Assembly: GCA_014529385.2 (NCBI GenBank)
Contig: CM043962.1
Coordinates: 128,225,470 to 128,289,469 of the forward strand
Reading direction: 5' to 3'
DNA: 64,000 nt
From: Adiantum capillus-veneris
Taxonomy: Eukaryota; Streptophyta; Polypodiopsida; Polypodiales; Pteridaceae
The position numbers were made by a program, and so were the translations under genes. Under the pieces are notes generated by a model that saw only the letters and a list, made by a program, of their open reading frames with translations, was not told the DNA's origin and searched no databases. Below are positions 12,605-22,630 of the stretch, piece by piece; position 1 is the first letter of the stretch, and every line of letters starts with the position of its first letter.

Positions 12605-12971
12605 GAGTACGCCAAGCACTTGTCCGAAGAGAAAGCGTTGCCGAGCCAGGTGCAGAAGATCTTCGGGAGCGAAGAGGACGGGGGGGGGATGGGGGGACGG
12701 CGAGGGCGAAGTGGGCAGCCGGGTAATGTGCGGGTGCACAAGCGGCAGCTAGCGGGGGGATGGGGTGGGGATGGCAATGCGAGAGGAGGGCAGCGGGCAG
12801 CCTTTGGGGCAGCGCGAAAACAGGGGGGGGCAGCGGGCGGGCTGTGGGGCAGCGGGTGGGGGGGGGGGGGGGGGGGGGGGGGAGAGAGAGAGGTTAGCGT
12901 GCAGGGGCAGCGGGTGGGGGGGGGGGAGAGGGTAGCAATGGCGCAGCAAGGGGGGGGCGAGCAGCAGTAAG
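12605..12971 (-). repeat. G-rich leader of LINE-A
   Basis: Very G-rich on the + strand (C-rich on the LINE coding strand), including 25 consecutive G near 12858-12882 and several shorter runs. It corresponds in position to the GC-rich leader of LINE-B (31040-31450) and is probably the LINE 5' untranslated/promoter region. Open frames here are low-complexity artefacts. Confidence 0.55.
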
Positions 12972-13255
12972 TTTTAAAGGCTTTTTACTATAACTGCTTT
13001 TCAGGCCAAGGGCCTTTAAATATGAGGCTAGGGCTCATTCTCTGGCATGCTTTAGTACGAAGGTGCAGAGTCTGGAGTACCGGCTTGTACTGTGTTGATG
13101 CAATATAAAGAAATACCGAAAGGGGCGCCAAGGTTTGGGGCCAATACTCTCGAGGGTGGAATTCCGCCACTCCGTGTCACGTGTCATCTCTCTCTCCATT
13201 TCAGTTCAGTTGTTATTTGAAGTGCTTAAAGTTGTTCAGTCTGTTCATTTCTATT
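12972..13255 (+). repeat. gypsy-B LTR fragment (5' side), truncated by LINE-A
   Basis: It matches the second copy at 15329-15590 almost base for base. Visible parts are a TATA-like TTTAAATATGAGG (about 13015-13027), the conserved box GAAATACCGAAAGGGG (13107-13129 with flanks), GGAATTCCGCCACTCCGTGT and a CT-rich U5. The left part of the LTR is missing where LINE-A begins. Confidence 0.75.
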
Positions 13256-14439
13256 GGCACGTGGTGCCCGCCTTGTGACAATTGCCTACGAAAGAAGTCC
13301 GAGTCTATGCAACAACTCATGGGACATGCCAAACAGGGTTTTGCTATGCACACTGGCACACACCGTAGACAGACTTTTGGAAGTCAAAACCGGACAGGAA
13401 CTGACTAACGGTAACATGCTGAAGAGAAAACAATCGAAAAAGAAACCACCAGTCCCTAGATAATCAGCAGAGCTGGGCGCCGAGTACTACAAAGAGGGCA
13501 AATGTTATGCATGCAGGGAACAAGGGCATGTGCTTGCCAAGTGCCCTAACAAAGCGTCCAATGATCAGACTGAGGACAAGCTAGAGAGTTCCAAAGCGAC
13601 AGAGGAGTAAGCAAAGAAAGGAAAGACGAAGGTAGGATTGGTATTGGATTTTATGGGGACCAACCTAGAACAAATGGATGAAAGTACAGAGCTTTGCAGA
13701 GCATGGGCAAAGTACGAGATCAAGAAGCTCTCTTCTTTTGAGACGGAAAAGCCAAGGCCAACTTCATCTCAATTCGACTTTAGATTATGCCCGAAGAAAC
13801 GGGACCACGGGTAAGGCAATTCTAGTGGCACCAAGACGGGATGTTGCTATTGCACCTGTCATAGGCAAACTTCGGTTGCATTATTAGGGGTATGTAGGGC
13901 ATGAGGACTTCTACATCATGCCTTTGATATGGGTGTGACGTCCTTTTGGGAATTCCGTGGTACCATAAGAACGGGCTTGTGGTTGACTACAGGGCTAGGA
14001 AAATGTCCCACTTGCATTGGCTTCGGCCGTTTCAAAATTAATGAAATTTAGTGTGTTTGTTTACTCGATCCACTTGAATGAGTTAAATGACAATAAAATG
14101 TCCAATTTGTCTGACCTTGAGAAAAAACGACAGGATTTCTTGCAAGCTCAAGCCGATTGCTTCTCTGAATGCTTGTCGAGAGAGTTACCTCCTCAGCGAC
14201 TTGAAGATCAGAGGATTGATTTGATTCTAGGCAGCACACCACCGAACCGGCCACCTTACCGAGTCAGCAGAGCCCAGAATGAGGAAATTATGAATCAAGT
14301 GAGTGCTTCTTGAAAAGGGTCTAACTTAGCCCAATACATCACCTTACCGTTTGCTAGTGTTGTTGGTATTGAAGAAAGATGGATCTTGGAGAATGTGTAA
14401 CACACTTGGACACTCCAAGTCGAGAATCTACCGCGACAC
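13256..14439 (+). pseudogene. gypsy-B internal region: Gag tail, protease/RT remnants
   Basis: Fragments in order are MQQLMGHAKQGF (Gag, 13306), a CCHC knuckle CYACREQGHVLAKCP (about 13505-13550), a degraded protease region (13640-13990), the RT leader CLSRELPPQRLEDQRIDLI with PPNRPPYRVSRAQNEEI (14170-14290), and LVLKKDGSWRMC (about 14360), after which the polymerase is cut off. Many stops and shifts are present. RNase H and integrase are absent, replaced by an inverted LTR. Confidence 0.75.
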
Positions 14440-14990
14440 CACCAATAAATACTTCAAAACAGTTCACAGTTCACAATTGATTCGACATTGGCCCGACGGA
14501 GTTCCGTGCCTAGACATATTGGCCCTAAAGATCGGCGCCCCTTTCGGTATTTCTTTTTATTTTAATCTGCAACTCAAAGTACAAGCGAGCCTTCGAGTCT
14601 CACTCTCAGACTCTGTGTCTAGATGCTCTGAGAAGTGAGAGCCCAGAGACTCTTTTAAAAGTTTACAAGGGATGCTAAAAAGCAGAGCCCAAAAGCTGTC
14701 CCAAAAGCTTGAAGTTAAAGGCTTTGAAAAAATAAAGCAAAAGGAATCACTCTCTCTCTCTCAAGCTCTCTTGCGTAAAATAAAGCAAGGCCAAAAAGCC
14801 CCAGCGTAAGATTTTCTGCCAACGTTCCGTAGCCAAAAAGCATGACAAAACTGCCTCAGTAGTCCGTACACGCTGCCACGTGGCTGTCCGCCTGCTGATT
14901 TTCCCTACGCTGCTGATTCCCTGCGCTGCTGCCGTACACTGCCTGCCACGTCACTACATCAGCTAGGACGTCTGTAACATCTGCTGACGT
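14440..14990 (-). repeat. Inverted LTR inserted in gypsy-B (same family as the LTR at 62734)
   Basis: On the minus strand it reads like LTR-G (62734-63360): GGCTCTGC TTTTTAGCATCCCTTG, the GAAATACCGAAAGGGG box (14534-14556) and TAGGCACGGAACTCCG, then a tail matching AATTGTGAACTGTGAA. Its start is near 14990, where the sequence becomes rich in CCACGTCA motifs. It is probably a solo LTR; boundaries are approximate. Confidence 0.7.
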
Positions 14991-15610
14991 GTCAAAGCCT
15001 AAAGAATGGAGCCAACTTGCACATGTGGGCCGAGGGGCCTAAACCCTAAGAAGAACAAGTAACAGAAGAGGAAGTCCTACCAACTTATGGGGACCCCGTT
15101 CGATGGGGCCCCAAGTGACATAAAGGATTAAAATAAAGCAGGACCCGCACACACGCAAAAACTGATGACGTGGTAGATTTTCAAAAATTGCGCTAGCATG
15201 ATGATGTGGCAGGCTGTATGGATTTCCACGTGTTGCGTTGGCTGATGACGTGGCAGTTGTACGGATTTCCGTGATTTACGTTGGCAGCTTTTTGGCTTTG
15301 TTTTTGGACCATATGCTTTTGAGTTTGAAGGCTTTTCACTGTAACTGCTATTTAGGCCAAGGGCCTTTAAATATGAGGTTAGGGCTCGTTCTCTGGCATG
15401 CTTCCTGGAGAAGGTGCAGAGTCTGGAGTACCGGCTTGTACTTTGATGATGCAATATAAAGAAACACCGAAAGGGGCGCCAAGGTTTGCGGCCAATACTC
15501 TCTGGGGTGGAATTTCGCCACTCCGTGTTGTGTGTCGTCTCTCTCTTTCAGTTCAGCTGTTATTGAAGTGCTAAAATTCTATTCAGTCTGAAAGCATACT
15601 GGTCCTACAA
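14991..15610 (+). repeat. gypsy-B LTR (3' side)
   Basis: This is the second copy of the gypsy-B LTR. It contains repeated TGACGTGGCA motifs (15160-15260), a TATA-like TTTAAATATGAGG (about 15367-15379), the conserved box at 15458-15480 (one mismatch) and a CT-rich U5. The left limit is uncertain because the adjoining inverted LTR has similar promoter motifs. Confidence 0.65.
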
Positions 15611-15699
15611 AAGAGCAGACAGAGCTATTGGAATTTTATTTGAGGGATCTTCGCCCTCCAACCCGGACTTATTAACCACTCTCACCCTTACTTCTTCGC

Positions 15700-16200
15700 G
15701 CATCGGGCGCGCTCCCGTCTTCACCTCTCATGTCTTATAGGGCATAAGCCAATTAAGATCCTCATGTTGGTCATTGTTTTCCCTCTTCTTTGTTGGTGTT
15801 AGGGTTAGGGTTGGAAAGAGCTGCTGCTTCCATGGTCGATCGCTGTAGTTCTGGATAAGACTCTTCCTCGAAGAAAACTCGACTCGTGTTGAACTCGGCG
15901 TGTCACCCGACAAGGTGGTAAAACAATGCAGCAACACCACAACTGAACAGAAAACATCAAACTGAATTGACAATAACACTTTAGTCAAGACACACGGTGG
16001 GTCGAACTTCCCCACTTAGAGAGATTGGCCCCTCAACAAGTGCAACTTGCAGTATTTCTTTGCATATTAGAGAACTGTTGCAGTTACGACTGTTCAATGT
16101 AAGCCCACTCACATAATTGGAGAACTAAAGGTGTCTTGGCCTCTGATTTAGAGGCACCTAGCCCTAAAAGCAACTTTAATTCACGTGTTATTTACAATTA
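15700..16200 (-). pseudogene. Minus-strand gypsy fragment: LTR end and Gag start
   Basis: Read on the minus strand, an LTR tail (about 16200-15960) contains AAAGAAATACTG, GGGGCCAATCTCT and GTGTCTTGACTAAAGTG, and leads to an ATG at 15833 beginning MEAAALSNPNPNTN. The same order, LTR tail then ATGGAAGCA, is found in gypsy-D at 19139-19320, which supports the call. Only the first few tens of Gag codons survive. Confidence 0.6.
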
Positions 16201-16372
16201 ACTCAAAGTCTTTGTTATTAAGGATAACTGGCCAAAACACAGAGCAGGTAGAAAGGAAGCTGGCTAAGGTGCATTTGATAGAGCATGTATTTTACTGACA
16301 TGGTAGTATGGTATTCTGTGTCTTGCAAGTTTGAATTTCTGCTTTTGAAAAACTGCAATTGCTTGAATTCAG

Positions 16373-16562
16373 GTATATTGTTGGAATGGCTGGTCCACCT
16401 GGAGCTGGAAAGTCCACTGCTGCAAGGGTGGTGGTTGAACGATTGAATGCTTTGTGGTTTCAATCAAATCCAGTGGCAGGTGAAGGCCCACAGAATAATA
16501 TAGCTATCGCCCTTCCAATGGATGGCTTTCACTTATATCGTAGTCAACTTGACATGATGGAG
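16373..16562 (+). CDS. P-loop kinase gene, Walker A exon (PRK/uridine kinase family)
   Basis: This exon of the only clear host gene encodes YIVGMAGPPGAGKSTAARVV (Walker A, GPPGAGKS) and ends ALPMDGFHLYRSQLDMME. It opens after TTGAATTCAG (acceptor 16371-16372) in phase 2 and closes at GAG/GTAAAA in phase 0. The motifs match the phosphoribulokinase/uridine kinase family, and most closely my memory of the plant protein At1g03030. Such enzymes phosphorylate a small hydroxylated substrate with ATP; the substrate here is unknown. The next in-phase coding exon is 37.7 kb downstream at 54252. The preceding exon(s), expected to encode a transit peptide or N-terminal arm, were not found. A processed copy is unlikely because the splice sites are intact and five later exons continue the frame. 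Confidence 0.88.
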
Positions 16563-17589
16563 GTAAAATAAAAAAGTTGAAATTTAATGTTTTTCCGGTC
16601 AGGTTATGATACTTCTCAAGATTCAAATTACATGTTATTCCTGTCAGCAGTAGGAGCTAGGAAGTCTGCAAGTTTTGAGAAACAGCGTGTACAGATTGAA
16701 AGGACATAAATAAGTGGAAGGAGTTTATAATTGTTACCAAATTACAAGCAGCAGACTATGAAATGGGTAGATGATTTGTGGGTTTGAACAAGGGGCTAAG
16801 ATTTCTATGTAGAACTAGAAGAAGCGCAGGGGAAAGTGTCGGCAGATACGTTTGTTATATTTGGGCAAAATGTTTAAAGTTTGGAAGAAATGCTTATTGA
16901 GCAGTTATGCTTACTTTGCAGCTACCTCTGACATCAACAAAGCGGAGTCTACTGTATTTAGTTGTTGGCAACATTTACAGAATATTGCAATCAGATCTGC
17001 ATCAAAAAAGTCAATAATGGTGCATACAATGCTAGGAGGAGCTTTGTGATGCTGGCAAGCAGCAACACCATCTTTGTGATAGCGCAGCAAGGGGTTTTAC
17101 TACCTTTAGGGTTTGGTCGAGGACCGGAGCGACGTAAAATCAAGCATGTAGCAGTTATTGTATACCGTACAGAGCACAACGTTAACTGATTCAACAGAAT
17201 GCAGCAGTCACCTGTGAGAGACAGTATCCCTGTGGACATTACAAGAGCCTTACATGTCTTAGTATGTGACTTATGAAAACTTATAAAAATGCATTTGTAA
17301 GAGCATACCCGGTCTTGCGTGCAACCTTGCCTCAGCAACTCCTGTCATAGATAAAAAGTTTCCAACATATTAGGAGGACATAAAATGGCTCAATGTCCTA
17401 CCAAGGGTGAAGACACTGCCAAGACTTCTAAAAGCTGCAGAGGGGAGGAAGGCAAATACCTTTGCTGGGTTGCTATCTGGTATTCTTTGCTCAACAAGAG
17501 GATGGGTCTTCGGAGGTACGCAGAGCTTGTGGAAATGGGCAAAGGCTAACTTTATTCTACCCAAGGAGCATCACCCCTAGGCTTAAAGC
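16563..17589. other. Intron sequence with no recognised feature
   Basis: AT-rich, with no recognised protein similarity, RNA gene or terminal repeats. Short open frames on both strands show no domain. Confidence 0.5.
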
Positions 17590-18093
17590 CTAAGGAGCTG
17601 GGACCAGAGATAGATACTAGTATGGTATTGCCAAGGCATGATGTGGCAGTGACTCTCAAGAATTGTGGCATGCTTGACACTCAGACTCGGAAAGTCCATT
17701 TGAAACACAAAGCAAAGACCTTGTACAAAAGGGGAATTTGTTCCGGTTGTATCTACTTCTGCAATTTCCAAATTAACGTAAAACAAACGGACGATCTGTT
17801 ATTGTATCTACTTCTGCAATTTCCAGATTAATGAAAACTCTCATTTCTACTTACTTCATTTTGTCGGAGAGATGGAGCATTTTGAGAGTAACTTTAATCA
17901 CAGTTAGCTTGAAGGAGAGAGATCGACCTTGTTGAGGGCTTATGCGTTTGTTTGTGTGAAAGTTTATCAAGGGAATTTCTTCCACGACGACGTGAGGATC
18001 ACACTATTGATCTTGTTCGTGGGAGCTCACTTCCCAACAAACCCCCTTATCGAGTCTTGCTTCTTGTGTTCTCAACTCAAGATAGATGTGGAT
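17590..18093 (+). pseudogene. Degenerate gypsy protease-to-RT linker fragment
   Basis: Pieces resemble the gypsy-E linker: a Ser/Ala-rich ISRLMKTLISTYF-like segment (about 17810-17850) corresponds to ITSVMKKHLSAYLVF. The segment at 17952-18060 reads SLSREFLPRRREDHTIDLV then LPNKPPYRV, the standard run-in to gypsy RT. Several frames are needed. The hAT MITE inserted just downstream. Confidence 0.6.
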
Positions 18094-18101
18094 ACTTTTG
18101 T

Positions 18102-18515
18102 CATAGTTACCGGGGAACGCCCCCTAGCCCCCGTTCCGGCGTTCCGGGGGGCAGTTCCCTTCTCGAACGTTCCGAAATGTCCCGGAACGTCTGACGTTTC
18201 GGGTGGCCAGTGCAAACCGGAACGGCCGTTCCGGAACGTTCCGGAATTCCCCTGGAACGGCCAATGGCTACAAACAAATTTGGCAAAAATTGAAAAAATT
18301 GAAGTAAATGTTTGGGCTTCTTTTTGAAGTGTGCAAGGCCTCAAGGACTCATAAAATGCACCCCCTCCCCCTTTCTCTCCACAAGCTAATCCTCAAGGCT
18401 CAAGCTCTCTCCCTCTCACACTCTCAAGATCTCTCCCTCTCAAGACTCTCTTTCTCAAGGCTCAAGGCTTTAGGCCTTAAAGCTCTCTTCCTCTCCCTCC
18501 CACTCTCTCAAATCT

Positions 18516-18563
<48 letters not shown>

Positions 18564-18788
18564 CTAGTCATAGCAAGGTTGAATGGTCTTCAAAACGAGT
18601 TTTTTGTGAGTATTAAAGTCAAAGCACTCTAATACTCCTTGTATTTAAACACAAGGAGCTAAAAAATGCACTATTTGGGTGTTTTTTATACCTCCCGTTC
18701 CGCGCCGTTCCTGTTCCGGACCCCTAGCCGTTCCCCCGTTCCGCGGGGATCTCGTCGCCGTTCCCATTCTGCGTTCCGGGTAACTATG
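18102..18788. mobile_element. 687-bp hAT-type nonautonomous element with 8-bp TSD
   Basis: It starts CATAGTTACCGGGGAACG and ends CGTTCCGGGTAACTATG, a terminal inverted repeat. It is flanked by identical octamers ACTTTTGT at 18094-18101 and 18789-18796. Inside are a TATA-like ATAAAATG, a CT-rich leader with (CT)n at about 18529-18558, and GC-rich ends, the same plan as the hAT element at 1-2982. It has no transposase and is probably an internal-deletion derivative mobilised by a related transposase. Confidence 0.92.
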
Positions 18789-18929
18789 ACTTTTGTGCTT
18801 ACCTGCATGGTTTATCAAAAAGTCAGATTAGGGGGAATTGATAGTATTACGGCTCACTGCGAAAAACATCTCTTTGGGAACGATCCGCTTTTCTGTCTGA
18901 ACGGCCCGAAGATCGTGCTGCAAAATGTT

Positions 18930-19300
18930 TGCCTCTGTACAGACCTCTGCTGATGTGGCATCTGTAGGGCCTGATGATGTGGCAACATATGACGTGGCAC
19001 TTTTTTGACAGTGGGAAACCTTTTTGGCGCTAATTGTAACTAGCATATAATTTTACCCGCGTTTGGCAAAACTATAAATAGTAGATGAGTTTTAAGTGCT
19101 GTTGAGGCGAGGTGCCTATATATTAGAGGCCAGGGTGTAAAAGAAATACCACAAGGGCATTTATCGAGGCCAATGTCTGTGAGAATCGAACTCTGCCACT
19201 TTGAAGTTTGTGTCTTGACTGAAGTGTTCTCTTTTAGTTCAGTTTGTTTTTTCCGTCAGTTGTGATGATGTTGCATTATATTACCGGTTTGTCAGGTAAC
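18930..19300 (+). repeat. gypsy-D LTR (5' side), partial
   Basis: It has repeated GATGTGGCA / GACGTGGCA motifs, a TATA-like CTATAAATAG (about 19070), a degenerate box AAAGAAATACC (from 19139), then GAACTCTGCCACTTTG and a CT-rich U5-like end before the Gag ATG at 19309. The left end was not defined. Confidence 0.6.
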
Positions 19301-19308
19301 TCGTGACC

Positions 19309-21004
19309 ATGGAAGCAACTGCCTCTATTCAACAGGAAGAAGAGGAAGTGAAAGAAGAGGCTTGGGATGAAGAAGGTGACATCCCAGACCAAGAAGACGA
19401 GCTAGATCATGTTGATGATGACGACCGGAGGGCAGTTTGACGGACAGTATGCTCCACTTGACACGGAGAAGGCTTGGGAACAAAGTCAGCATCCTCATGG
19501 AGCATTTTGCCTATTCTAGGGATCCAGTTTATGCAAAGTACATGAAGGTCAAGCCTATGAACACAGTGATTAGATCGTGGAAGGGGGTGATCAACCCTTA
19601 GCTAAAAGAAAAGCGAAGGTAAAAGCAACCAAAGAGTCTAACAATAAGAAGGTTGCCAATTTGGTTGCGAAGCAGCAGCAACATATGCCACCCTACCCGG
19701 GTTTTCTTGGCAGGAATTCAATCTTTATGGAGCGGGTGTTTTTTGGCCTATATGGAGCAGGGATGCCTGGCTCTTATGGGAGGGATGTATGTCGCGATGC
19801 CTGGCATGCAGGGATATCCATATCGATTTACCAAGGTGAGATCGAAGGCATGTATAGATGACAGATGCCTCCAATCTTCGACACAACTTTCGCCACTGAG
19901 GGCAAGACACTTCTACAACCTAATAATACGATCAGCTCTCTCCAAAGGAGGGTAAAAGGATTACAAAGGAAGAGGCAATGACGTCAAGTTCGACAGTTTT
20001 TAGGGCCTCAAGTCGAGAAGAAAGCGCTTGCTTTTATTGAGCAGCTCGATACCGCCTTCTCAGGAGGCAACTCCAATGAAGCCTCTCTAGTCAAAAGAAC
20101 ATCTTCTTTCTCAAAGGGAATGCTCTCCAATGGGGTTGACCCTATTGCTTCATGGATAGGTTTCAAAGAGTTGGGATAGGTACTTAAGACTGGGGTGGGA
20201 TTTAAAACATTTGTTGGCTTCTTTGTAGCTGACATCAGTGTATGAGCCAGATATCTTGATTTCTGAGGTATGGCTGCAGGCTGCCTCTTGACTAAAGATA
20301 TGTTGTGGTTTGCCTCTTGACTTGAAGAGGTATTGCCTAAAGTTGGAAGTCTTAAGCATATAGGGGATGATGACCCATGCCTTGCTCATAGGGGAGTTGA
20401 GGTTTGAGAATGAGCGATGTGATGAGAAGTTGTAGGATAAAGGGCAAAAGAAAGAGAAGGAGGAGGGGAAGAGGCCCATCATGAGAAAGCTAGGTTAAAG
20501 GACTAGAAAGCCACATATTTCAATTGGATAGAAAGTGGAATGGTACAAGCAAGAAAGGTGCTACACGTATGGGGAGCTGGGCCACATTTTGGACAAGTAT
20601 CTGAGAAAGGAGAAGAATAAAGCATACGTTTAAAGCTGGTAGGAGAGGAAAGCAAAGATAAATACAAGGCTTGTGTCGAACCTTTAAGGGGTGCAATAGG
20701 ATGATGAATGTTGAGAGCTCTACAGAGCGTGGGGCAAAGTGGCACTGATTTTCTTCAACAACGGTCCCAAGGCCAATTTCACTTCACGAGAGAATGGTGG
20801 CAAAGTTGGGAGTGAAGGCTGGGGAGATGGGGCCACAATTGGATACAACTTCAGCGGAACAAGGGTATGAGGTTGGAGTGACATCTTTGATTGGCAAACT
20901 CTGCTTGCATGTTCAAGGTTATGCTGGACATGAGGATTTTTGTGCTTCTTGTTGAGAAGGATAACAGATCTTGGAGAATGTGCATAGACTATGGGAATTT
21001 CAAG
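19309..21004 (+). pseudogene. gypsy-D internal region: Gag, degenerate knuckle, protease, RT start
   Basis: It begins MEATASIQQEEEEVKEEAWD (acidic Gag head). A Gag core remnant KKALAFIEQLDTAFSGG is at about 20020-20070, a degraded knuckle CYTYGELGHILDKY at about 20560-20600, protease-region remnants at 20745-20930, and [18 protein letters not shown] (RT) at about 20955-21005. It is heavily frameshifted, and the polymerase stops where an LTR begins at 21005. Confidence 0.65.
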
Positions 21005-21514
21005 TGTCACAAGTCGGTGATGTGGCAGATGATTGAAGAATTGACAGCTTACAAAAGACGGTGGAGGGGCCTAATACCTCAAACTGAAGACAAAGAGGGC
21101 TATAAAATCCTAACGCGAGGGGCCTAAAACCTAGAAGAAATAGAAGATCTAAAAATTGTGCAAAATTCAAACGCTGATGTCGCCAATCTGTACGGACCTG
21201 TCCGCGTTTCACGGAAATCCCTACTGACTTGGCATTGCATTTTACAAGGATCCCTCTTGGCGCATGATTTTGGCCATAAGATGCTTTTGGGTGTGTTAGC
21301 TTTTCATGTGAGATGCTTTTGGGGGCCAAGGGCCTTTAAATATGTGCACAAGAGTCTCTATCTGGCATTCTACCTTATGGAGAAGCAGAGTAAAGCAGAG
21401 CCCCAGATTGTGTAACCAGTTGAAGCAATATAAAGAAATACCGAAAGGGGCACCAAGGTTCTGGTGCCATTGCAGTTTGGGAGTGAAACTCCGCCACTCC
21501 GTGTCTGGCGTGGA

Positions 21515-21558
<44 letters not shown>
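21005..21558 (+). repeat. LTR-D (3' side) ending in an expanded (CT)n tract
   Basis: It starts TGTCACAAG and contains a TATA-like TTTAAATATG (about 21329), the conserved box at 21432-21454 (GGCACC variant) and ACTCCGCCACTCCGTGTC. The U5 pyrimidine tract seen in sister LTRs is expanded here to (CT)n at 21518-21558 and runs straight into the next LTR, so the true LTR end is lost. Confidence 0.7.
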
Positions 21559-21562
<4 letters not shown>

Positions 21563-22215
21563 ACAAAGTGATGACGTGGCATGACCTAAAGGACGACAGA
21601 CTCCGGACAGGAAGAGGTGAGAGCCCCGGTGAGAAAGATACAAAAGAAGCTGACAACTTGCAAAACCAATCTGAGAGGCCAAAAATGAAAGGTCCAATTT
21701 TATAAGTTGTTCCAACTTATAGGGTCCTGTTTGATGGGGCCTAGGGGACACAAGATCATTAAAATTAAGCAAGACCCCCAATTTGCATGGAACTGCTGAC
21801 ATGGCAGTGCTGTACATACATCCCACAAATCGCACTGGCTGTTGACGTGGCACCTGTATGGATTTTTGCGATTTGCGTTGACAGCTTTTGGCGCTAGGAA
21901 TTGGGACCAGATGCTTTTAAACTTGAAGCTTTTCATGTACACTGTTTTTGGAAGGCCCAGGGCCTATAAATAAACTGTGAGGGCCTGAGTTTGAGGCAGA
22001 TTAGCTTGCGAGCACTGTTGAGACGAGGACCGTAGGACTTTGTACTTTGTGAAGCGTTAATAATAAAGAAATACTGAAAGGGGCGCCAATCTTTGCTCTT
22101 TGGGTGCAGAACTTCTCCGTGCCGTTTCATCTCTCTCTCTCAGTTTTGTTTAGTTCTTTCAATTCTCTTGTGTGCTGTGGTAGGTTCTTGACTTGGACTG
22201 TCCAAGTTTGTAACA
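21559..22215 (+). repeat. LTR-F (gypsy-F 5' LTR), 657 bp
   Basis: It starts TGTCACA and ends TGTAACA, is followed by a primer site, and includes a TATA box CCTATAAATAAAC (about 21963) and the conserved box at 22065-22087, preceded by AATAAAG, a possible polyadenylation signal. It shares motif order but little overall identity with LTR-D and LTR-G. Confidence 0.75.
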
Positions 22216-22216
22216 G

Positions 22217-22228
22217 TGGTATCAGAGC
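22217..22228 (+). promoter_or_regulatory. Primer-binding site (initiator Met tRNA) of gypsy-F
   Basis: TGGTATCAGAGC, complementary to the 3' end of plant initiator tRNA-Met, lies one base after the LTR end. This is the standard site for minus-strand DNA synthesis in plant LTR retrotransposons. Confidence 0.85.
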
Positions 22229-22630
22229 TCTCTTTCTACGAAGGATCCAATGCCTTTACTCACAACTCATAGATTCAGTCACGAATCCCGCCAGGAGAGA
22301 ACTGTGACGCCCAACCACCCAGCCTGGGCGAGAACAATGAAGACTTCAATGGACATCTTCCATCTTCTGAAGATTCGGAGCAATACGGGCCATCTTCTCC
22401 TAGTGAGTACGAAAGGCGGCAGCAGTAGGTTGACGCTTGTGCCCAACAAATGCTTATGCACTCCAAAGATCTATAGTAAGCGAAATTTTTGGCCAAGTCC
22501 TCGCTTGACGAGATGCATTCTAGATGGCGTTCCGTCATCAGATCACCTCTGAAGTTGGCAATGAAGAAGTCAACTACACCTAGGTCTCCTACCCAGAAGG
22601 TGTATTTAGAGGATGAGTCTGAAGAAACGT
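22229..22630 (+). pseudogene. gypsy-F Gag N-terminal remnant
   Basis: Leader and Gag start follow the primer site, ending with KKSTTPRSPTQKVYLEDESE at about 22562-22625. At about 22630 the sequence switches to minus-strand LINE-B. Stops and frame changes prevent a single reading frame; the rest of the element is not seen. Confidence 0.5.

Larger units (their letters stand above)
5992..12971 (-). mobile_element. LINE-A, near full-length L1-clade non-LTR retrotransposon
   Basis: On the minus strand, a GC-rich leader is followed by ORF1 (nucleic-acid-binding, 12371-10481), ORF2 (endonuclease plus reverse transcriptase, 10484-6201), about 200 bases of 3' sequence, and a poly(A) tail seen here as eleven T at 5992-6002. 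The 5' end abuts an LTR of gypsy-B at about 12972, so LINE-A probably inserted into that LTR. A 174-bp hAT-type element interrupts the 5' part. Three in-frame stops and one ORF1 frame change show that the copy is dead but young enough to align end to end with LINE-B. No convincing target-site duplication was found. Confidence 0.85.

Noticed and set aside
16359-16571. Stand-alone small P-loop protein gene
   Set aside because: The ATG at 16359 lies in the intron; the exon has proper splice sites and continues in phase at 54252. The extra residues at each end are intron-encoded.
17370-17564. Small minus-strand protein in intron 1
   Set aside because: No domain, no conserved neighbours and no codon bias distinct from surrounding AT-rich sequence.
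21518-21558. (CT)n as a LINE-D target remnant
   Set aside because: Sister LTRs carry a short CT run at the same U5 position, so it is an expanded LTR feature.
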